Source: Gammaproteobacteria bacterium
GTDB taxonomy: Bacteria; Pseudomonadota; Gammaproteobacteria; Ga0077536
Assembly: GCA_009692265.1 (NCBI GenBank)
Contig: SHZM01000036.1
Span: 1 to 33,913 of the forward strand
Length of the DNA: 33,913 bases
Reading direction: 5' to 3'
This document shows positions 8,850 to 16,641 of the stretch, piece after piece (positions within the stretch are counted from its first letter, which is position 1; every line of letters begins with the position of its first letter). Both the position numbers and the translations under genes were made by a program. Below the pieces are notes generated by a model. That model saw only the letters and a program-made list of their open reading frames with translations, was not told the DNA's origin and made no database searches.

Positions 8850-9905
8850 TCACAGATCCGCAAACAATGCGTTCACGGAAAACCCTTCTCGCTCTAGGAT
8901 ATGGCGTAGCCGCCTTAGAGCCTCTATTTGAATTTGCCGCACTCGCTCGCGGGTAACACCGATTTCGATTCCAACCTCCTCAAGTGTCGCCGCTTCACGT
9001 CCGTCCAGACCATATCGTCGCTCGACGACTGCCCGCTGCTTCTCATTCAGTTGCGCGAGCCACGCCTCGATATGTCGCTGCATATCATCGTCTTGTAAAA
9101 GCCGCGCGGGGTCTGTGTTTTGTTCGTCCGCAATGGTATCGATTAAGGTTCGATCGGAATCGCGATCAATGGGGCTATCGACGGACGTGATCCGCCCGTT
9201 CAAGCCCAACATTCGCTTTACATCTTCTACTGGGCGGTCAAGGAATTGCGCAACATCTTCCGGGTTTGGTTCACGCTCCAACGTTTGCGCCAACTGGCGC
9301 GCAGCGCGCAAGTAGATATTGATTTCTTTGACGATATGGATCGGTAATCGAATCGTGCGGGTCTGGTTCATCAAAGCGTGTTCGATGGTTTGACGTATCC
9401 ACCATGTCGCGTATGTAGAAAACCGGAAGCCGCGCTCCGGGTCAAATTTCTCGACCGCGCGAATCAGACCGAGGTTGCCCTCTTCAATGAGATCCAACAG
9501 CGCGAGATCTCGATTCATGTAACGCCGGGCGATTTTCACGACGAGCCGCAAATTGCTTTCGATCATCCGCTGTCGGGCAGAAATCTCGCCTCGTTGCGCG
9601 AGACGCGAAAACTTTACTTCTTCTTCGGCCGTTAGGAGCGGGGAGAAGCCTATTTCGTTCAGATAAAGGCGAGTTGCGTCCAGTTCACCAACCGCAATCT
9701 CAGCGACTGCGGCCGCGACCAGCTCCGCTTCAGGCACTTCCGCCTCTACCAGCGCGTCGAATTCAGGATCCAGATCAAGCTCGGAACTGGCATTTTCGAA
9801 TTCTGGGGTTTCATTAGGAAGATTGTCGGCGTCAGTAAGCAAGGGGGGGGGCGGGTCGACCGACGTGCCAATTGGCGTCTCGCCTCTATTTCGATTACCG
9901 GCCAT
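8850..9905 (-). CDS. rpoS: RNA polymerase sigma factor RpoS
   Basis: This is the stationary-phase/general-stress sigma factor. Region 1.2 has [14 protein letters not shown], region 2 has [32 protein letters not shown] and [20 protein letters not shown], region 3 has [14 protein letters not shown], and region 4 ends [20 protein letters not shown]. It lacks the long region 1.1 of RpoD and is about 351 residues. The gene directly follows nlpD, as in E. coli. I start it at ATG 9905, with AGGTGAT upstream. Its acidic N-terminal segment (about residues 10-75) is longer than in E. coli RpoS, and its DNA contains a run of nine C that encodes prolines. Confidence 0.96.
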   Translation of the reverse strand: MAGNRNRGETPIGTSVDPPPPLLTDADNLPNETPEFENASSELDLDPEFDALVEAEVPEAELVAAAVAEIAVGELDATRLYLNEIGFSPLLTAEEEVKFSRLAQRGEISARQRMIESNLRLVVKIARRYMNRDLALLDLIEEGNLGLIRAVEKFDPERGFRFSTYATWWIRQTIEHALMNQTRTIRLPIHIVKEINIYLRAARQLAQTLEREPNPEDVAQFLDRPVEDVKRMLGLNGRITSVDSPIDRDSDRTLIDTIADEQNTDPARLLQDDDMQRHIEAWLAQLNEKQRAVVERRYGLDGREAATLEEVGIEIGVTRERVRQIQIEALRRLRHILEREGFSVNALFADL

Positions 9906-9915
9906 CAAGGATCAC

Positions 9916-10728
9916 CTAGCGCTGCGGAAGGTACTGCAAGGGTTCGACGGCCGTGCCACCCTTTCTTATCTCGAAATGTAGCATAACCTCCGTGGCGTCG
10001 GAATCGCCCATCAATGCTATCTCTTGCCCCGATTTCACGCGCTGACCTTCAGTCACCAAGAGCTTTTCGTTGTGCGCGTATGCGCTCAGGAATTCCTCGT
10101 TGTGCTTAATGATCAGTAGCTGCCCATATCCACGTAAGCCATTGCCGCCATAGACCACATCACCCGCTTCAGCCGCTTTGATTGGTTGTCCGCGTTGCCC
10201 TTTTATTTCAAGCCCGCGCGAGCCACTGGCCGAGACAGCAGGAACGACTTTGCCGTCCGCGGGCCAGCGCCATTTGAGTTGACCGCGCACCACAAAGTTT
10301 GGTGGGAGCTGCTTAGTCGTATTTCTATTTTTGACGACCGCGGTTTCCACGGTTCGCGGCTTTCGTGCCTGGTTAGTCGGTGCCGTCGTCGCGCGTTTTG
10401 AGATATCGCTCTTGGCGGGCCCTATTAGCCGCAGCGACTGACCCACGAATATTCGATTGGGATCCGAGAGGCTATTCCAGAATGCCAGCTGGCGGGGATC
10501 CAGGCCAAACCGCCAAGCGATCGAATAGAGGGTGTCTCCCGTGACCACGCGGTAGCTCGCGCTCTTATGCCTCCCCGCGACGCGACTGGAAGACAATTCT
10601 GTCGAAGCGGTTCGCGACTCGACGTAAGACTTCTGTTCGATCGGCGCGGGCGGTTGCGAGGAGCAGCTTACAAGCAACGCAAGAAAAACCAAGCTCGCAG
10701 ATAACCACGTCGGTCTGCTGCGCTTCAT
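9916..10728 (-). CDS. nlpD: lipoprotein NlpD, LysM plus degenerate LytM (M23) domain
   Basis: NlpD is an envelope lipoprotein that activates the amidase AmiC during septum splitting. The signal peptide ends in a lipobox (LLVSC, Cys22). A LysM domain spans about 59-102, with YRVVTGDTLYSIAWRFGLDP. The C-terminal M23-type domain (about 155-265) has lost zinc ligands: the usual HxHFE motif reads MLHFEIRKGG, and SRGLEIKG replaces the HxGxD motif. That fits an activator and not an enzyme. It lies between pcm and rpoS as in E. coli, where rpoS promoters sit within nlpD. Confidence 0.94.
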   Translation of the reverse strand: MKRSRPTWLSASLVFLALLVSCSSQPPAPIEQKSYVESRTASTELSSSRVAGRHKSASYRVVTGDTLYSIAWRFGLDPRQLAFWNSLSDPNRIFVGQSLRLIGPAKSDISKRATTAPTNQARKPRTVETAVVKNRNTTKQLPPNFVVRGQLKWRWPADGKVVPAVSASGSRGLEIKGQRGQPIKAAEAGDVVYGGNGLRGYGQLLIIKHNEEFLSAYAHNEKLLVTEGQRVKSGQEIALMGDSDATEVMLHFEIRKGGTAVEPLQYLPQR

Positions 10729-10734
10729 CGCGAA

Positions 10735-11391
10735 TTACCCAACACCATCGACAAGCGGAACAAAACTGACGCGCTCCAAGGATTCCTCGACAACCCCTTC
10801 GTCGGTCCGCCGTAGCAGAATCAACACTTGGTCTCCCGGAATGCCAACGGGCATGACGAGCCGTCCGCCAACCGCCAGCTGCTCGATTAACGCTGGCGGG
10901 ACCGTGCTCGCAGCGGCGGCGATTAGAATCGCATCAAACGGTCCATTAGCAGACCATCCGAGCCGTCCATCACCATGGCGCACTCGAACATTTGTCACCC
11001 GCAGCTCGTGTAGTCGTTCACGCAAACGGTTAGCCATCGCGGCTATCCGCTCAATGCTATAGACCTGCTGCGCGACCCGCGCCAACACCACTGTTTGATA
11101 TCCGCAACCGGCGCCGATTTCGAGTACTTTGGAAAGTGGCCCGGAAGCGATCAGCACCTCGGTCATCGCGGCGACAATGTAGGGTTGCGAAATCGTTTGC
11201 CCAAAACCAATCGGAAGCGCGGTGTTTTCGTAGGCACGGCTCGCGAGCGCTTCGTCAACAAAAAGGTGTCGCGGTGTGCTTCGAATAACATCGAGCACTG
11301 CTTCTGAGTGGATACCCATCTGCCGTAGCTGATCAACGAGCCTATTGCGTGCTCGTTGTGAGGTTAAACCAATCCCGTGCCTGTCTGTCAT
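10735..11391 (-). CDS. pcm: protein-L-isoaspartate O-methyltransferase
   Basis: Pcm repairs isoaspartyl damage in proteins using S-adenosylmethionine. Visible features are PRHLFVDEALASRAYENTAL and PIGFGQTISQPYIVAAMTE (substrate side), the SAM-binding VLEIGAGCGYQT motif, and VGGRLVMPVG near the end. The frame is open for 55 codons further upstream inside surE, but the protein proper starts at MTDRHGIGLTSQR (ATG 11391), giving 218 residues. That start is ten bases after the surE stop, which fits the tight operon. Confidence 0.95.
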   Translation of the reverse strand: MTDRHGIGLTSQRARNRLVDQLRQMGIHSEAVLDVIRSTPRHLFVDEALASRAYENTALPIGFGQTISQPYIVAAMTEVLIASGPLSKVLEIGAGCGYQTVVLARVAQQVYSIERIAAMANRLRERLHELRVTNVRVRHGDGRLGWSANGPFDAILIAAAASTVPPALIEQLAVGGRLVMPVGIPGDQVLILLRRTDEGVVEESLERVSFVPLVDGVG

Positions 11392-11401
11392 CACTGAGAT
11401 G

Positions 11402-12145
11402 TTAGCAAGTTCCCACAAGCCATTGCCCGACTTCTTCCATCTGTGCATACGCGGTAAGGTCAGTCTGAAGGGGCGTAACTGAAACGTATTGATTGGCGAT
11501 TGCAAAAAAATCCGTGCCCGGACCGGCGTCGAGTCCAGGAGGACCCACAGGACCAATCCAGTAAATCGGCTGGCCGCGCGGATCGGTTTGAACCACGCTT
11601 GTGGCTTCTCGATGTCGCTGCCCGAGCCTCGTCACAACCGTACCACGCGCGGTAATCGGAATATTCACGTTCAAGAGCCAGCCGTTCGGCATTCCTTGCG
11701 CGATACGCCGCTCGACGAGGGTGCAGACAATCGCAGCCGCGGTCGAATAACCAGCGACGTCATCGGTTCTAACCAAGGACGCCGCCAAAGCCGGACAACC
11801 CATTAAACAACCCTCCATCGCCGCCGCAACTGTTCCGGAGTACAGCACATCCTCGCCTAGATTCTCGCCGGCGTTAATTCCTGCAATCACCATTGCAGGC
11901 GGTTCTTCGAACAGCTCGGTTATCGCAAGATGGACACAGTCCGCTGGCGTCCCATCGACCGCGTAGACACCCGTCTCAACCTTGCGCAAACGTAACGGGC
12001 GCTCGAGGGTCAGTGAATTGCTCGCGCCGCTGCGATTACGTTCCGGCGCGACCACCGTCACCTTTGCAATTTTACGCAGGTGCTCTAGCAAGGTCTGAAG
12101 CCCCGGTGCGAGGTAACCATCGTCATTGCTTAGCAGAATATGCAT
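11402..12145 (-). CDS. surE: 5'/3'-nucleotidase SurE
   Basis: SurE is a divalent-metal nucleoside monophosphatase linked to stationary-phase survival. It starts with the diagnostic LLSNDDGYLAPGL (metal ligands Asp8 and Asp9), followed by VAPERNRSGASNSLT and AGINAGENLGEDVLYSGTVA, all conserved family blocks. The 247-residue length is normal. It begins 11 bases after argF and ends ten bases before pcm. Confidence 0.96.
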   Translation of the reverse strand: MHILLSNDDGYLAPGLQTLLEHLRKIAKVTVVAPERNRSGASNSLTLERPLRLRKVETGVYAVDGTPADCVHLAITELFEEPPAMVIAGINAGENLGEDVLYSGTVAAAMEGCLMGCPALAASLVRTDDVAGYSTAAAIVCTLVERRIAQGMPNGWLLNVNIPITARGTVVTRLGQRHREATSVVQTDPRGQPIYWIGPVGPPGLDAGPGTDFFAIANQYVSVTPLQTDLTAYAQMEEVGQWLVGTC

Positions 12146-12156
12146 GGAACCACGGG

Positions 12157-13062
12157 TTAGCTCCGCAACAGAAACTCAAGCAAAGCTTTCTGCGCATGTA
12201 ACCGATTCCCCGCTTCGTCCCAGACCACCGAGTTCACATGGTCGATCACTTCGGCAGTGACCTCCTCACCGCGGTGCGCGGGGAGGCAATGCATGAATAA
12301 GGCATCTGTCTTTGCGTGCGACATGAGCGCGGAATCGACTTGGTAGGGATTCAGGAGCGCGCGCCGATGATCGGCACTAGCTTCCTGGCCCATGCTAACC
12401 CAGACATCGGTAACAACGAGATCGGCACCGGTCACCGCGCTCTGCGGATCGCGATTCCACGATACGTTCGCATCACCACGCACAAAGTCTTGGATAGGGG
12501 GAACAAACTCAGGAGGTGTCGAGATCGCGAGTTCGAAATCGCAGACTTGCGCAGCTTCGATGTAGGTGTTGCACATGTTATTGCCGTCACCGATCCAGGC
12601 CACCTTACGTCCGGCGATTCCGCCTCGGTGTTCTTGGTAGGTTTGCAGATCGGCTAGCACCTGACAGGGATGTAAACGGTCGGTTAACGCGTTAATGACC
12701 GGCACACTGGCCTGCGCCGCGAGTTCTTCAACCGTTGAATGGGCGTAGGTTCGTGCAATGATGGCATCGCACATTTCCGATAACACGCGCGCGGTATCGC
12801 CAATCGGCTCGCCACGTCCGAGCTGAGAATCCTGTAATGAAAGGAATATCGCACCACCGCCACCCTCGATCATCGCCGACTCAAACGAGACTCGAGTGCG
12901 GGTCGATGATTTTTCGAAGATCATCGCGAGAACTTTCCGTTCAAAGAGCAAGGGGAGGATGTTTTGAGCGCGCAATCGCTTCAGTTCCGACGCGCGCGCG
13001 AGTACTTCTGCGGCCTCGGCGCGGGTTAAATCGAAAAAACTTAAGAAATGTCGGGACGCCAT
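12157..13062 (-). CDS. argF: ornithine carbamoyltransferase
   Basis: The enzyme makes citrulline from ornithine and carbamoyl phosphate in arginine synthesis. The carbamoyl-phosphate motif SSTRTRVSFE lies at about 52-61, with HCLPAHRGEE near residue 260 and the ornithine-side block VVTDVWVSMGQE at about 215. At 301 residues it is of the ArgF anabolic type. The surE-pcm-nlpD-rpoS run follows with 11-base spacing, so argF heads that transcription unit, an unusual partner for it. Its start (ATG 13062) has only a weak ribosome-binding site. Confidence 0.96.
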   Translation of the reverse strand: MASRHFLSFFDLTRAEAAEVLARASELKRLRAQNILPLLFERKVLAMIFEKSSTRTRVSFESAMIEGGGGAIFLSLQDSQLGRGEPIGDTARVLSEMCDAIIARTYAHSTVEELAAQASVPVINALTDRLHPCQVLADLQTYQEHRGGIAGRKVAWIGDGNNMCNTYIEAAQVCDFELAISTPPEFVPPIQDFVRGDANVSWNRDPQSAVTGADLVVTDVWVSMGQEASADHRRALLNPYQVDSALMSHAKTDALFMHCLPAHRGEEVTAEVIDHVNSVVWDEAGNRLHAQKALLEFLLRS

Positions 13063-13104
13063 AGACTCAAGTTATCAGCCAATGTAATACGCGTATAAAC
13101 GAAA

Positions 13105-13138
13105 ACGCCGAGCCCGGCGTCGTAGCCGGGCTCGGCGT
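13105..13138 (-). terminator. strong hairpin terminator after the PuuD-like gene
   Basis: ACGCCGAGCCCGGC (13105-13118) and GCCGGGCTCGGCGT (13125-13138) are perfect 14-base arms with a six-base loop. On the minus strand the stem is followed by TTTTCGTTTAT. It ends the PuuD-like transcript and insulates argF, whose start lies about 40 bases further on. Confidence 0.85.
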
Positions 13139-13168
13139 AAACCGAGCATGTTTCACTCGTTTTTCAGT

Positions 13169-13699
13169 TCATGAAAAAAATGGCAACCCGTGTGCGCCGG
13201 CCTGCATAAACATCAACATCGGGATAGACAAGGCAGTGTTAGTTCGTGAAGCAAGGAATGCCAAGCGTCGCGCACTGGCTTTTTCCGGATCGGTCGCAGG
13301 GACAATGCCAAGTATTTTTTTCTGATTCGGCCAGATCAAAACCCAAACGTTGAATAGCATGATCGTGCCTAGCCAGGCGCCGAGTCCGAGCGACGTGAGC
13401 CCAAGGTTCCCTGCACCCATGCTTAAACTGAACGCGCCGAGCAACGAATACTGGGGCGCCGCCATCAGGTAGTACGCGCCCGTGAGCCACGTCGCCAAGG
13501 CCGCCCATCGAAACCAGAACAATGCGCGCGGCGCGACATATTTCGTGATGCTGGCCGCGCCAGGACCACCGGTGCTCGCTTCGGCGTTCGCCTGCGCGAG
13601 CGCGCCGACCTGGACGAAGTTGAAATAGTAGAGCAAGCCAATCCACATCACCCCAAACACGATGTGGAACCACCGTACGAGTAAATCCAAAGCAATCAT
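13169..13699 (-). CDS. PuuD-type (urate oxidase N-terminal family) membrane protein
   Basis: A multi-pass protein of 176 residues. The N-terminal block with LLVRWFHIVFGVMWIGLLYY followed by FNFVQ matches the urate-oxidase N-terminal / PuuD family. Further helices include LFWFRWAALATWLTGAYYLM and TIMLFNVWVLIWPNQKK. In full PuuD proteins this membrane domain is joined to a cytochrome c domain that is absent here. Standalone copies occur in proteobacteria and their role is unclear, so urate oxidation is not demonstrated. ATG at 13699 is chosen for its GGAGGGG site, not the TTG-type start five codons upstream. It is followed by a strong terminator and preceded by a 31-residue membrane peptide gene. 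Confidence 0.82.
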   Translation of the reverse strand: MIALDLLVRWFHIVFGVMWIGLLYYFNFVQVGALAQANAEASTGGPGAASITKYVAPRALFWFRWAALATWLTGAYYLMAAPQYSLLGAFSLSMGAGNLGLTSLGLGAWLGTIMLFNVWVLIWPNQKKILGIVPATDPEKASARRLAFLASRTNTALSIPMLMFMQAGAHGLPFFS

Positions 13700-13754
13700 G
13701 CTCCCCTCCTCCAATAATTCTTTACGTTAGTTTCACACCACGCATTCGACAAAA

Positions 13755-13850
13755 TTAAACGCCCGCAACCGCCTTCGCCACATAGACTAAAACTACAGCT
13801 AAGACAACACCGAGAGTTACGGTTCCCCCTAAAGTATCTAATGGATTCAT
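13755..13850 (-). CDS. 31-residue single-span membrane microprotein
   Basis: ATG at 13850 is preceded by AAGGAAGGG seven to fourteen bases upstream, a strong ribosome-binding site. The peptide begins MNPLDTLGGTVTLG and then forms one hydrophobic helix ending YVAKAVAGV (residues 11-31). The shape resembles small oxidase-associated subunits such as CydX or CcoQ. The PuuD-like membrane protein follows 55 bases later on the same strand, so the two may form a complex. I do not recognise a named family. The evidence is the start signal, hydrophobicity and context. Confidence 0.68.
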   Translation of the reverse strand: MNPLDTLGGTVTLGVVLAVVLVYVAKAVAGV

Positions 13851-14088
13851 TGCGTTACCCTTCCTTACCTCGATTGTTTTGGGTCGAACTAAACATGCCG
13901 CTCCATTGTTATGTACGTGCCGTGAAGATTCAAGCCCGTGAGCTCTAACCGAGAACTTCGAACCAGCACCTGGCTCTCTCAGCGCTCGAGCGCGAGCTAC
14001 CCAACTTACACCGGAGCAAAGGAATTCTTTCCCCGTACCTGAGTGTCCCGTACACTATGCCGCACTAACGCACCTTAAGGGCTTCAAG

Positions 14089-14412
14089 ATGGACATCAAT
14101 CAACGTATCCAAGACGTAGTGAATGAGAATCGCATCGTGCTGTTTATGAAGGGAACACCACAATTTCCCCAGTGCGGTTTCTCGATGAAGACATCGCAGG
14201 CGTTAGCGGCCTGTGGCGCACAATTCCAGCACGTCGATGTGCTGGCGCAACCGGAAATTCGGCAGGCGCTTCCACAATTTTCACAATGGCCAACATTCCC
14301 GCAGGTGTTCATAAACGGCGAACTCGTCGGCGGCTGTGACATCGTGCTCGATCTATATCAACGTGGTGAGCTGCAAAAAATGGTTGCGGCAACAACCACC
14401 CAGACGGCCTAA
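14089..14412 (+). CDS. grxD: monothiol glutaredoxin GrxD
   Basis: GrxD binds and transfers [2Fe-2S] clusters together with glutathione and BolA-type proteins. The 107-residue protein has the CGFS active site (Cys29) in KGTPQFPQCGFS. It also has WPTFPQVFINGELVGGCDIV, which holds the glutathione-contacting TFPQVF and GGCD motifs. The length is usual. The gene is single, converges on dnaQ, and has a possible weak -10 TACACT at 14051-14056. No other gene is visible in 13851-14088. Confidence 0.97.
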   Translation: MDINQRIQDVVNENRIVLFMKGTPQFPQCGFSMKTSQALAACGAQFQHVDVLAQPEIRQALPQFSQWPTFPQVFINGELVGGCDIVLDLYQRGELQKMVAATTTQTA

Positions 14413-14428
14413 ACCTTGCGGTCTTCGC

Positions 14429-14491
14429 GGGCTCGGGGCGTCCCGCCAGGGGAAGCGGAGCCCTGCATAGGGCTCCTAGCTGCCCGAGCCC
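14429..14491. terminator. nested hairpins between grxD and dnaQ, likely shared terminator
   Basis: An outer pair GGGCTCGGG (14429-14437) / CCCGAGCCC (14483-14491) encloses an inner perfect pair GGAGCCCT (14457-14464) / AGGGCTCC (14469-14476) with loop GCAT. The structure covers the dnaQ stop codon and follows grxD by 17 bases, so it could end both convergent transcripts. There is no T-run on either side. Confidence 0.55.
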
Positions 14492-15195
14492 TCCAACTTA
14501 CGCCAGACACAGGCTCCACCGCTTTTTAGGTCGATCTGATCCAAGCGCAGTTGATGCTGTGCCAGTTCCTCAAGCGAGGCTGCAATCACTCGCCCACGTC
14601 GAGGTTGGTTGGACAGGGACGCCTTAACGAGCATCTCCGCTTCGCCGGTGTCCCGAGTATCGAGTCCAAGCGCGCCCTGACCGCCAGTCATCGCGAGGTA
14701 GACGTCGGCCAATAGTTCAGCGTCGAGCAAGGCGCCATGGAGAGTTCGATGCGCGTTCTCGATTTCGTATCGTTTGCACAACGCATCGAGACTGTTGCGC
14801 TGGCCGGGATGTAGCTCGCGAGCTTTTTTCAGGGTATCGAAGACGCTGCAGTAATCCTCGAATCTACCCCAAGCGTCACCGAGCTGTTGCAGCTCGTTAT
14901 TCAAGAATCCGACATCGAATGGCGCATTGTGAATGATGATTTCCGCGCCACGCACAAAATTGATGAATTCAAGGGCGATATCACGGAAGCGCGGACACTC
15001 GCGCAGTTTTTCCAGGGTGAGGCCATGCACCTCGCTAGCACCGAGATCGATCTCGCGCTCGGGATTCAAATAGCAATGGAATCGTCGATCGGACACTCGC
15101 CGATTGAGTATTTCGATACAGCCGATTTCAATGACCCGGTGCCCTTCTTCAGCGGAAAGGCCCGTGGTTTCGGTGTCGAGCACTATTTGTCGCAT
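14476..15195 (-). CDS. dnaQ: DNA polymerase III epsilon subunit (3'-5' proofreading exonuclease)
   Basis: The protein starts MRQIVLDTETTGLSAEEGHR with the ExoI motif (Asp7, Glu9). It then has IIHNAPFDVGFLN (ExoII) and AHRTLHGALLDAELLADVY (ExoIII, the DEDDh His and Asp). The C-terminal tail after about residue 175 is the expected linker and polymerase-alpha-binding part. It is 239 residues. It is co-oriented with rnhA (21 bases apart), whereas in E. coli the two are divergent. Confidence 0.96.
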   Translation of the reverse strand: MRQIVLDTETTGLSAEEGHRVIEIGCIEILNRRVSDRRFHCYLNPEREIDLGASEVHGLTLEKLRECPRFRDIALEFINFVRGAEIIIHNAPFDVGFLNNELQQLGDAWGRFEDYCSVFDTLKKARELHPGQRNSLDALCKRYEIENAHRTLHGALLDAELLADVYLAMTGGQGALGLDTRDTGEAEMLVKASLSNQPRRGRVIAASLEELAQHQLRLDQIDLKSGGACVWRKLEGSGS

Positions 15196-15216
15196 CGGCT
15201 ACCCTCGAAGTTGTGC

Positions 15217-15678
15217 TTAGGTTTCAAGCTGGCTCGCCTCGTTATGCATCCGATCGATCGCGGCGTTAGCGAGGCCGTCGACGATTTCATTGTCCGGCAC
15301 TCCCGAATGTCCTTTAACCCAGTGCCATCGCACGTCATGGTTCAAGGTCGCGGCGTGGAGACGTTGCCATAGGTCTACGTTCTTTACCGGTGCTTTGCCT
15401 GCGGTACGCCAGCTGCGCTTGATCCACGCCGGCAACCATTCGGATATTCCCTTGATGACGTATTGAGAATCCGTGTAGAGGTCTATCGAACTGCACCTAG
15501 TTAAGGCTTCCAGCGCTTGAATCGCCCCCATAAGTTCCATCCGGTTATTGGTTGTTTGTACTTCGGCACCACAGAGTTCTCGAACGTGATCACCGTAGCG
15601 CAGCAGCGCACCCCATCCGCCCGGCCCTGGATTTCCGCGACACGCGCCATCGGTATAAATGATGACACGAGTGGTCAC
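15217..15678 (-). CDS. rnhA: ribonuclease HI
   Basis: RNase HI cuts RNA in RNA-DNA hybrids. All four catalytic acidic residues fall at the E. coli numbers: Asp10 ([17 protein letters not shown]), Glu48 (NNRMELMGA), Asp70 (DLYTDSQYV) and Asp134 (NEIVDGLAN), with the loop His in VKGHSG. The 153-residue length is standard. The start is GTG at 15678, inside a four-base GTGA overlap with the methyltransferase stop, which suggests translational coupling. Confidence 0.97.
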   Translation of the reverse strand: MTTRVIIYTDGACRGNPGPGGWGALLRYGDHVRELCGAEVQTTNNRMELMGAIQALEALTRCSSIDLYTDSQYVIKGISEWLPAWIKRSWRTAGKAPVKNVDLWQRLHAATLNHDVRWHWVKGHSGVPDNEIVDGLANAAIDRMHNEASQLET

Positions 15679-16460
15679 GGATCCTCGCGCCGCAATTCCG
15701 ACCGCAACCCCGCCTGGCGGGCGGTCGGCTCAATGACGTTGCCCAGGCGAGTGCGCTTTGCCCAGCGCGCGCGAATGGGAGTCACAGTCGCAATCTGCTT
15801 ACGCGCAAGCACCACATACACGTTGCCGAAGATCGGCCAGAAATAACTGCCAAGGCGTTCAATGAATTCAAGGCGGTGGTGCCAGCGCGCACTGTTAATT
15901 GGGGGTCTGAAAGAGGTGCGCTCGATGCGTTCGATGTCAAAGCCAAGTAACCCTAACCAATCCTTGAGGCGAGCGAGGCTTAAAAATCGACCGGACCATG
16001 GCGCATGCCCACGCCAACCGAGCGCGTGTCGCCACAGACCAAAACTGCTCCACGGATTGAAGCCCAGGATGACGACATAGCCATCACCGATCAAGACCCG
16101 CTCGGTCTCGCGCAAGACACCGTGCGCGTTGCTCGCCAAGTCTAGAGTATGGGGTAGGACCACCACGTCAATCGAGTTAGGCTCAATCGGTAGCTGATCG
16201 GGAGTCGCGAGGAGCGAGACTTTTTCACCCTCTGCGACGGACCCGGCGATCACGACGCGGTGAGAGATCCGGCTGTGTTCAAGTAACGTTACAGGGCTTG
16301 GATCACCGAGCTGAAGGATGTGATAGCCGAACAAGTCGGCCAAAATCTCACGCGCGCTCTGCTGTTCAAGGATTGCGACCGCCGCACCAGGCGCCGTCGC
16401 GAACCAGCGACGTAGACCAATCCCACTGCTTAAACTGTCCGGCGATAAGTTACCCGGCAT
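15675..16460 (-). CDS. class I SAM-dependent methyltransferase, YafS-like
   Basis: A 261-residue protein with a methyltransferase core: ILQLGD near residue 50, [20 protein letters not shown] near 100 (type 11 pattern) and [20 protein letters not shown] before a [10 protein letters not shown] block. These features and the position between mltD and rnhA match E. coli YafS, whose substrate is unknown. The gene gloB, which lies between mltD and yafS in E. coli, is absent. It overlaps rnhA by four bases and diverges from mltD. Confidence 0.87.
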   Translation of the reverse strand: MPGNLSPDSLSSGIGLRRWFATAPGAAVAILEQQSAREILADLFGYHILQLGDPSPVTLLEHSRISHRVVIAGSVAEGEKVSLLATPDQLPIEPNSIDVVVLPHTLDLASNAHGVLRETERVLIGDGYVVILGFNPWSSFGLWRHALGWRGHAPWSGRFLSLARLKDWLGLLGFDIERIERTSFRPPINSARWHHRLEFIERLGSYFWPIFGNVYVVLARKQIATVTPIRARWAKRTRLGNVIEPTARQAGLRSELRREDP

Positions 16461-16641
16461 AGCACCGCCTACCCCGGTATCTGCTGGGCGGCGAGTTAGT
16501 CATTTGAGTTCGTTAATCTTCGGTGCATTCATGCATTCGCAACTCGAAATTCGAGACAGTGGATTGGTGTCACACATTGTTCGCTCAGCCGCAATGAAAA
16601 TGCACCACAGGTTGACCGCACCTCACCCGCTTCCCTAGCAT

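Noticed and set aside
11392-11556. 55-codon N-terminal extension of Pcm
   Set aside because: It lies inside surE, has no family match, and the ATG at 11391 gives the normal Pcm length.
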